DNA of 49,774 nt. Origin: CAZVIJ01 sp964626735. GTDB lineage: Bacteria; Patescibacteriota; Dojkabacteria; JAOAGR01. Of this stretch, positions 44,312-49,774 are shown piece after piece (the stretch's first letter is position 1; every line of letters begins with the position of its first letter). The translations under genes were made by a program, and so were the position numbers. Below the pieces are notes generated by a model that saw only the letters and a program-made list of their open reading frames with translations, searched no databases and was not told where the DNA came from. The stretch lies in assembly GCA_964626735.1 (NCBI GenBank), contig CAZVIJ010000005.1, forward strand, positions 1-49,774, in the 5' to 3' direction.

Positions 44312-45127
44312 ATGGCACGCCTCTACATCGGGATGTCCGGGTTCCAGTACGGAGAAATGAACAGGAAGCTTTATCCCGAGTACATAAAAAAAGACGAACT
44401 GTTAGGGTACTACGCAACGCGGTTCAAGACAGTGGAAATCAACACTACTTTTTACGGAGCGCCGCGACAAACTTCCCTGGAAACATGGAAGTCGAGCGTT
44501 GGCGAGGATTTCGTATTTTCGTTTAAAGCCCCAAGGGTAATAACTCATGTCCCCGATTTCAATTTCGACGATGACGACTTGCGGAGATTCATCAATTCGA
44601 TGATTGCCTTTTCGGATGGAAGGCACATCATCCTCTTCCAGCTGCCCGAAACGACAGCGAAAAATCTCTTCCAGCTGAAAAAGCTTTTGGGGCATTTGCC
44701 GAACGGGTTCAAGTACGCATTCGAATTTCGGAGCTATCGCTGGTTTTCTCATGACGTGTATGCCGAGCTGGAGCGACACAATGCATCGATCGTTACTTCC
44801 GACAATCCGAAAGGAAGCTCCGGCAGCTACGTCTGGCCGAGGAAAAATCGCGAAACGGCTGACTTTTCGTACTTTAGGATGCATGGGAGCGAAACGCTGT
44901 ATACTTCCTCCTACGACGAAGGGGAGCTCAGGAAATATGCCGCGCTCGTTCGCGATAAGCTAAAGCGAGGGAAAGACGTATTCGTGTATTTCAACAACAA
45001 TCGGGAAGGACACGGCATACTGAATGCACGTTCGTTTATCGCGATGTTTCCGGACCTCGCCTATCTCACAACCGGAAGGCAGATCTATTCGAAGTCTGGC
45101 AGCTATCTATTCGATAAGGGCGCTTAA
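44312..45127 (+). CDS. DUF72 (YecE-like) protein
   Basis: 271 residues, a TIM-barrel-like DUF72 protein: LYIGMSGFQYGEMNRKLYPE, FKTVEINTTFYGAP, FSFKAPRVITH, and YFRMHGSE, then VFVYFNNNREGHGILNA. The family is widespread and its activity unknown. Its stop overlaps the convergent alginate-lyase gene by 4 bases. It is likely in the same transcript as the NADAR gene. Confidence 0.92.
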   Translation: MARLYIGMSGFQYGEMNRKLYPEYIKKDELLGYYATRFKTVEINTTFYGAPRQTSLETWKSSVGEDFVFSFKAPRVITHVPDFNFDDDDLRRFINSMIAFSDGRHIILFQLPETTAKNLFQLKKLLGHLPNGFKYAFEFRSYRWFSHDVYAELERHNASIVTSDNPKGSSGSYVWPRKNRETADFSYFRMHGSETLYTSSYDEGELRKYAALVRDKLKRGKDVFVYFNNNREGHGILNARSFIAMFPDLAYLTTGRQIYSKSGSYLFDKGA

Positions 45128-46203
45128 TGCGTTACCGAAAGTTCGTAAATGACGACTTCCCCGAAGTTCGAGTCAATACATTTGCCTGCGCTTTCCGTTG
45201 AACAGTTCGACTGCGTGTAGGCTCCTGCCTTGAAGTATGCGCCGCTATACGATTTATTGAGCGAATATACCGGTTTTGATGAATTGTTGTAGAAGACATC
45301 GGTATTGCCATCTGAAACGACGAATGAGAACGAAAACTTTTTTCCGAGCGAGTAGTTGTCGTCCAAAACAAAATCGTTCTTCCCGTCTACATTGACATAC
45401 AGCTTCGGTAACTCAAGCCTGATCACGATAACGTCGCTGCTCCCGTCATGGATTTGACCGGCGACCACGTGTTTCTTGGTTTGCGGCACAGCCGTTATCG
45501 ATTCGACGACCTTCATGGTATGCGTACCAGTAGTGCTCGACCATGATGCGTTTTCGCTACCGTTTTTGACCATTTCCCGAAGCTCAGATCGAGGGTAACC
45601 GGAACCGCTTGTCGTAACGCCGTTTACCGGTGCTCGAAAACGAACTCCTCCCGGCACAACACTGAACCAGGGATCGAGCTTATACGTGGCTAGCTGCGGC
45701 TGCTTGATCTCCAAGGGCTTCTTGGGTTCTCCGATCGGTAGCGTTTCTTTCCAATTCGTCAGGTTGAGCGCTTGTGCAGGATACTGTACCCCGCTTGATG
45801 CGGTTGGCGTTGCACCCGATGTCGGCTTCTGCGTCGGAACTTTCGTAGGCGTAGCGGTAGCAGTAGGCTGCGTTGATGGAATACCGGTTGCGGTCGGAGT
45901 AATCGTAGCTCTTGTGCTGTCGGCGACGAAAGCCTTGCGGAATATCTCGAAATCATTCAAGTTGACGAATGTATCGTGATTCAAATCGGCTCGTGCAGTT
46001 GTAGGATTTAACGTGCCGTCTTGCGATTCGGCAAATTCGATACGGAAAATTTCGAAATCAGAGAGATTAACGCTTCCGTCGCAGTTAACATCTCCCTTAA
46101 CGCACTCTCCTGAAGCATGCGTTAACCTCGTGAACGGCAATAGAGGTAAGAGTAGCAAAAAGCATGAGCTCAAAGCAAAAAGAGTGTGGCGAGTGCGAGG
46201 CAT
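45124..46203 (-). CDS. Secreted PL7 alginate lyase with N-terminal dockerin
   Basis: 359 residues. Signal peptide (1-32). A dockerin type I pair at about 37-94 with two Ca-binding loops (DVNCDGSVNLSD and ADLNHDTFVNLND). A Thr/Pro linker (100-138). Then a jelly-roll PL7 lyase domain with RSELRE (205-210), QIH (250-252) and YFKAGAYTQ (323-331), which include the expected catalytic Arg205, Gln250, His252 and Tyr329. It cleaves alginate or a related polyuronate by beta-elimination. No cohesin partner is seen in the window. A perfect palindrome lies 22 bases before the ATG. Confidence 0.9.
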   Translation of the reverse strand: MPRTRHTLFALSSCFLLLLPLLPFTRLTHASGECVKGDVNCDGSVNLSDFEIFRIEFAESQDGTLNPTTARADLNHDTFVNLNDFEIFRKAFVADSTRATITPTATGIPSTQPTATATPTKVPTQKPTSGATPTASSGVQYPAQALNLTNWKETLPIGEPKKPLEIKQPQLATYKLDPWFSVVPGGVRFRAPVNGVTTSGSGYPRSELREMVKNGSENASWSSTTGTHTMKVVESITAVPQTKKHVVAGQIHDGSSDVIVIRLELPKLYVNVDGKNDFVLDDNYSLGKKFSFSFVVSDGNTDVFYNNSSKPVYSLNKSYSGAYFKAGAYTQSNCSTESAGKCIDSNFGEVVIYELSVTH

Positions 46204-46224
46204 TACTCGACAATAACAAAATCA

Positions 46225-46237
46225 TCACATGATGTGA
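46225..46237. promoter_or_regulatory. Perfect palindrome upstream of the alginate lyase
   Basis: TCACAT-G-ATGTGA, 22-34 bases before the lyase ATG and between the two minus-strand genes. Its position relative to the start (promoter region) suits an operator; the regulator is unknown. Confidence 0.4.
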
Positions 46238-46238
46238 A

Positions 46239-47108
46239 TTACGTCGAAAGCGTAAATCGTCCCATCGCATACTTTCCGCTGTAAGCAACAAACCGCATTT
46301 TCGAGCCTTCGAGCGTCATCACCGTATAGACAGCAGGATTATTGTCCCGGTAATCCATACCGGCAATATTGTCGGAAAACGAAGGCACCCCGATGAAATG
46401 CTTATTCCCTACTGACTCGTACGAAATTTCATGCACGTGTGCGCTGACTGTTGCAACGACGCTCGGTGAAGAAGAGACTATTTCGAGCAGCTCAGGCTGG
46501 TCCATGTACGTAACGCCTTGCGGAAATGTCTCGAACAAAAAATTGCCGGCCATGCTGCTTGGCCGTAAAACGGGATAATGCGACAGCAAAATAACATTAT
46601 CGCCTGATCCCAATATTGCCTTGAGCCACGCAAGTCGCTCATTTCCTATTACCGCGAATCGAAATTTCTCCCGTTGAACCATATCATAATCGAACCAAAC
46701 AAATCGATAGTCGCCAATCTGTTGCGTTCCTGCGAGATCGGTTCTCATCCCCTTAACCGTAAGCAAATCGACAAAAGCCTCCCTTCCAAGTGCGCTGAGG
46801 TCATGGTTGCCTGCGATGTTTATCGTTGCAGGTTCAATGGTTGAGATCAAATCGAGGGCTGTGCCTGCATTCTTAACATTGGCCGCTTCACGAGCAGCCT
46901 GATCGGGATTGTGATGAGGCTTCACTTCATTAAGTACGTCTCCAAAGTTGATTGCAGCTGCAAAATTCATGGCATTCCAATACGGAATGCTTGTCCTGAG
47001 TTTCTCTTCGGCGATATGGTTCGCCTGCCTCTGTTCGCCAGGTTTGTATCCGTTCGGTTGGGGCTGTCCGACATGGATATCAGCCAGAAGTAAAATATCG
47101 TGTGCCAT
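46239..47108 (-). CDS. Calcineurin-like metallophosphoesterase
   Basis: 289 residues. The five metal motifs are present: LADIHVG (Asp10, His12), NFGDVLNE, AGNHDLS, a His in LLSHYPV, and VSAHVHE. Cytoplasmic, no signal peptide. The substrate could be a cyclic or di-nucleotide, a phosphoester or a nucleic acid. It lies directly after the gene at 47109 (stop and start separated by 0-1 bases), so the two are cotranscribed. Confidence 0.9.
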   Translation of the reverse strand: MAHDILLLADIHVGQPQPNGYKPGEQRQANHIAEEKLRTSIPYWNAMNFAAAINFGDVLNEVKPHHNPDQAAREAANVKNAGTALDLISTIEPATINIAGNHDLSALGREAFVDLLTVKGMRTDLAGTQQIGDYRFVWFDYDMVQREKFRFAVIGNERLAWLKAILGSGDNVILLSHYPVLRPSSMAGNFLFETFPQGVTYMDQPELLEIVSSSPSVVATVSAHVHEISYESVGNKHFIGVPSFSDNIAGMDYRDNNPAVYTVMTLEGSKMRFVAYSGKYAMGRFTLST

Positions 47109-47951
47109 TTACGGTTGCTTTAAGGTAAGCGATTTGAGGATATCCGTCATTTGGTTGAGCGCGTTGGTTAGCTCGGTGCTGCCTTTCGCCGGCAATTTGT
47201 TGATATCCTTTTCGTTGTAGGACATGGTGATGACGTATCCTTTGTTGGAAGAAGCGCTGTAATAGTTGAAAGGGCCGCCATTCGTCACGTACGAGAAGTA
47301 CCACAACGTTGCATTATTCGCCGGGATATTGCAGACCTCTTTATTAGAAGCAGGACCGACGTAGAGGTCGTATCGGTATTTGTCGGAGTACGCGGCGAAT
47401 TTCTCAGTCGGCGTACAATCGTTTTGCGGTCGAGCTTTCTCCACTGCATCCGCGCTTGGCGCGCCTTGCGTTATTTCCGAAAGCCTGCCTCCCTGCACTC
47501 CGCTTGCTTGGTATGCTTGCGAATTTACGTACAGGATATACTTGCCTCCGATGATGTTCAGCGCGGTACCGTTGAGCGCCGGCGTTGCAGTCCAGTTCGC
47601 GGGGATCGTTACTTTCATATAGGCATTCTCGAACGTGCCGTTCGTAACCGCTGTTGGGGTTGGCGTCGCTGTCGGCGCAAGTGTGGGTGTTGAGGTAGGA
47701 GCGGTAGTTGGATTGCCTGCTGTCGCCCCGGTATTGGTTGTAGTTGAGGTAGGGGTGGGAGTGGTTGTCGTCGATGTTGTCGGCGTAGGAGCAGCTTGGG
47801 TAGTATTCGTATCGGCTCCCGAGGATTGCGATTTTCTTCGGATGAGGTAATACGATGCGAGACCGCCGATAATGATGATAAGCACGAGAAGGACAATGAT
47901 GCTTCTCAATGCAGCGTTGTTATCTTGTAGTGGGGTACTGCTGGTTGCCAT
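47109..47951 (-). CDS. Membrane-anchored protein with long Thr/Pro stalk
   Basis: 280 residues. A membrane helix (about 18-38), a 65-residue stalk of TPT/TTP repeats (about 45-105), then a compact extracellular domain (about 110-280) starting TFENAYMKVTIPANW with two Cys that may pair (QNDCTPTE and NKEVCNIPA). No family recognised with confidence. Same plan as the protein at 16309-17169. Cotranscribed with the metallophosphoesterase. Confidence 0.7.
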   Translation of the reverse strand: MATSSTPLQDNNAALRSIIVLLVLIIIIGGLASYYLIRRKSQSSGADTNTTQAAPTPTTSTTTTPTPTSTTTNTGATAGNPTTAPTSTPTLAPTATPTPTAVTNGTFENAYMKVTIPANWTATPALNGTALNIIGGKYILYVNSQAYQASGVQGGRLSEITQGAPSADAVEKARPQNDCTPTEKFAAYSDKYRYDLYVGPASNKEVCNIPANNATLWYFSYVTNGGPFNYYSASSNKGYVITMSYNEKDINKLPAKGSTELTNALNQMTDILKSLTLKQP

Positions 47952-48003
47952 AGATTAACCCGAGTATACTATATCTTACATTTCAAGTGCAGCAGTAATG
48001 CTT

Positions 48004-48459
48004 TCATGGAACTAGCTTCAACTCCTTCAATACCGGAACGATATTTTGGGCTAGATTCAAAGGTAAGGAGCTGAGTTGAAAGTATTGCGCTTTCATCTCC
48101 GGGTCTTTCGGTTGAACGTTTGAATTGCCGATAACTCGCGCTCGGTAATGGAAAAGGACGTATTCCCGCTTCACCCCGTTTACATCTCGATTAAAGGTGA
48201 ATATAACCGGCGCACCCTCCAACTCTATTTCTACTCCGGCCTCCTCTTCTGCTTCACGAATTACCGCAGATTGAATCGTTTCATCATCTTTGACGCTGCC
48301 TCCGGGAACTGACCAAAATTCATCATCCGGACCTTGCGATAAGAGTATTTCATTTCGATCATTCACGATAACGGGTCCAGCGACCAGGCTGATTGTTTTC
48401 TCCTCGCCGTCTTCCATACCAATCGCCTTGTACTTCTTTATTTCAGTTGAACTGCTCAT
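48004..48459 (-). CDS. Nudix hydrolase
   Basis: 151 residues from the ATG at 48457-48459. The Nudix box follows GGSVKDDETIQSAVIREAEE and EAGVEI, with the REAEEEAG core complete. It hydrolyses a nucleoside diphosphate linked to another group; the substrate is unknown. A TTG start at 48477 is rejected because a TATACT -10 box (48468-48473) puts transcription start next to the ATG. Its promoter lies back to back with that of the YHYH gene. Confidence 0.93.
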   Translation of the reverse strand: MSSSTEIKKYKAIGMEDGEEKTISLVAGPVIVNDRNEILLSQGPDDEFWSVPGGSVKDDETIQSAVIREAEEEAGVEIELEGAPVIFTFNRDVNGVKREYVLFHYRARVIGNSNVQPKDPEMKAQYFQLSSLPLNLAQNIVPVLKELKLVP

Positions 48460-48515
48460 GTAACCAAAGTATATCAACTTTCAAAACACGAAATGAATTC
48501 ATATACTGAATACGT

Positions 48516-49673
48516 ATGCCGTCCGGAGATCCCAAACAAGGTAATGAAATAGATCTAACTACGATAAAAACGCCGAGTAAGAAAAGTTGGCTAACCATAG
48601 CTCTCTACACGGTCATTGTCGTGATTATCTCCGCGGGCGCCGAGGCGTATTTCATCAAGCCGAGATTAAGCCGGAAAGACGGCGACGATGTCTTGAATAC
48701 ATCTAAAGTAACCCAATACGCCCAAGTAACCCCAACAGAAGTTGACGATCACCCGATTGACGATACTGCCCTTACGGCTACGCAGATCGTAACGGCAACT
48801 CCTACAGCATCATTCGCAGGTAAGCTTGCTTTGGGAGACAATAAATATACGACATCCCCCAAGCAGGGTTACATCTATGTGTGTGAAGCGATGTTCAACG
48901 AAAAGGGAGGTGCAGGGACAGATGGCCCATGGATATCCGGGACGACATGGGATCCTTCCAAAAAATTGTCAGTTCAAGGATCGATTTCTTGGCCTAATGC
49001 CAAAATGACGATATCTAAAAGCGGCGACAAACGTATTTTCGCCACAAACGATTTGCCCGGTACCCACGCGACAGGGAAATTCCCGATAGCATCAAGCGAT
49101 CCGGCGTACCAATACGATCGTAACCCCAACTCGATTTCTGCGCAGACAAAAAGTATTTCGATCACGCTTAACCCAATGATCGGGAATAGTCCGCAATGCG
49201 TGCGGGGAACGGTCGGGGTGATGCTGACCGGAGTATTGCTCTTCGATGGACTCGATGCGGGAGGCAGGGATGCCGCAGCCCATGAGGTGCAAGACTCGTG
49301 CCAAGGTCATCCGGAAAAAACGGGATCATACCACTACCATAACCTCAGTTCATGCATTCAAAACGGAAAATCGAATACGTTGGTCGGTTACGCGTGGGAT
49401 GGATTCGGCATTTACGGATCGCTTGATGCATCAGGAAAAGAGTTGACGACAAAAGATCTCGACGAATGCCACGGCACCACAAGCGAAGTTGAGTGGGAAG
49501 GGAAAAAAGTTTCGATGTACCACTACGTAATGACAAAAGACTATCCATACTCCGTTGGCTGCTTTAAAGGCAGCACCGTTTATCGCGAAAACCCGCAGCC
49601 TCAACGAATGGAACAATCACAAGGGCAAAAGCCGCCTCAAAACGGACAATACGGTCCACCACCCATGCAGTGA
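48516..49673 (+). CDS. Anchored YHYH-domain protein
   Basis: 385 residues. One membrane helix (about 25-45), a Thr-rich stalk, then an extracellular YHYH domain (about 215-365) with DAAAHEVQDSCQGHPEKTGS, YHYHNLSSC, GYAWDGFGIYG and DLDECHGTTSEVEW. Paired Cys residues recur. The family (PF14240) is found in secreted proteins and its activity is unknown; conserved His suggest metal binding. The tail is rich in Pro and Gln. A TATACT -10 box (48502-48507) lies 8 bases before the ATG. Confidence 0.88.
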   Translation: MPSGDPKQGNEIDLTTIKTPSKKSWLTIALYTVIVVIISAGAEAYFIKPRLSRKDGDDVLNTSKVTQYAQVTPTEVDDHPIDDTALTATQIVTATPTASFAGKLALGDNKYTTSPKQGYIYVCEAMFNEKGGAGTDGPWISGTTWDPSKKLSVQGSISWPNAKMTISKSGDKRIFATNDLPGTHATGKFPIASSDPAYQYDRNPNSISAQTKSISITLNPMIGNSPQCVRGTVGVMLTGVLLFDGLDAGGRDAAAHEVQDSCQGHPEKTGSYHYHNLSSCIQNGKSNTLVGYAWDGFGIYGSLDASGKELTTKDLDECHGTTSEVEWEGKKVSMYHYVMTKDYPYSVGCFKGSTVYRENPQPQRMEQSQGQKPPQNGQYGPPPMQ

Positions 49674-49678
49674 TTTTA

Positions 49679-49774
49679 TTAGTCCTTTGTGGTTTTCTTT
49701 GCTAGCTCGTTCAGCCTGAACTTTACGATTTTCTCGACAAGCGTATCGGGAATTTCCTGATCGTGCGCGAACTG
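49679..49774 (-). CDS. C-terminus of a DUF1801/YdhG-like protein (partial)
   Basis: The last 31 codons of a gene entering from the right edge: QFAHDQEIPDTLVEKIVKFR, then LNELAKK. The pattern F-x-x-x-x-x-I-P-x-x-L-x-x-x-I-V-x-F-R resembles the C-terminal helix of DUF1801 proteins (YdhG/iron-chaperone-like). With so little sequence the call is tentative. Confidence 0.4.
   Translation of the reverse strand, partial: QFAHDQEIPDTLVEKIVKFRLNELAKKTTKD

Noticed and set aside
1..49774. CRISPR array, prophage, insertion sequence or replication origin
   Set aside because: No regularly spaced repeats, transposase, integrase or phage structural gene, and no DnaA-box cluster was seen.

Overview
The window looks like a chromosomal segment of a Candidate Phyla Radiation (Patescibacteria) bacterium. 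This is inferred from the gene mix: lone membrane-anchored proteins on Thr/Pro stalks, many small proteins of unknown function, and almost no Shine-Dalgarno sequences. No ribosomal or phylogenetic marker is present to fix the lineage. The standard genetic code fits, since TAA, TAG and TGA all end genes. There are 47 coding genes (two cut by the window edges and one interrupted), one tRNA, one T-box leader, and several promoters and terminators. No CRISPR array, insertion sequence or prophage was seen.

Layout. 1-2.6 kb: a nucleotide block with an archaeal-type thymidylate synthase (partial), CutA, a two-domain cytidine/dCMP-type deaminase and a HIT protein. 2.6-12.5 kb: a cell-surface block on the minus strand with a polytopic membrane protein, a 1104-residue Cys-rich DUF11-type surface protein, a 562-residue anchored surface protein, tRNA-Val(GAC), and a 1166-residue secreted beta-helix/FN3/golvesin-like protein. 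13.2-15.8 kb: a very short T-box leader and leuS. 15.8-21.7 kb (minus): ssb, an anchored protein, murA, two membrane proteins, recO, and a pgsA-like gene interrupted by one in-frame TAA. 21.8-27.5 kb (plus): an M16C protease and an M3 oligoendopeptidase in an overlapping pair, an unknown gene and ruvX. 27.5-35.8 kb (mostly minus): a Kef-type antiporter, an epimerase-like domain fused to a membrane-anchored helical tail, a PEGA-like protein, an ATE-like transferase (plus strand), a TPR protein and a second surface protein sharing a domain with the one at 7 kb. 36-39.3 kb: a beta-flower protein, a GIY-YIG-like protein divergent from lexA over an array of GAAC half-sites, a 42-residue Lys-rich histone-H1-like protein, and a photolyase-like protein with an eroded FAD domain. 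39.3-49.8 kb: a VanW-like secreted protein, TfoX-N, TypA, YecM-like, NADAR and DUF72 proteins, a dockerin-bearing PL7 alginate lyase, a metallophosphoesterase, an anchored protein, a Nudix hydrolase, a YHYH protein and the tail of a DUF1801-like gene.

How it works together. The core genes (leuS, ssb, recO, ruvX, lexA, murA, typA) are ordinary. The accessory part is dominated by secreted or anchored proteins, which fits a surface-attached, host- or polymer-associated lifestyle. The least expected items are the dockerin-alginate lyase, the minimal T-box, the GAAC direct-repeat array between lexA and the GIY-YIG-like gene, the nonsense codon in pgsA, the domain shared by two distant surface proteins, and -10 boxes placed 5-9 bases before many start codons, which implies widespread leaderless transcription.
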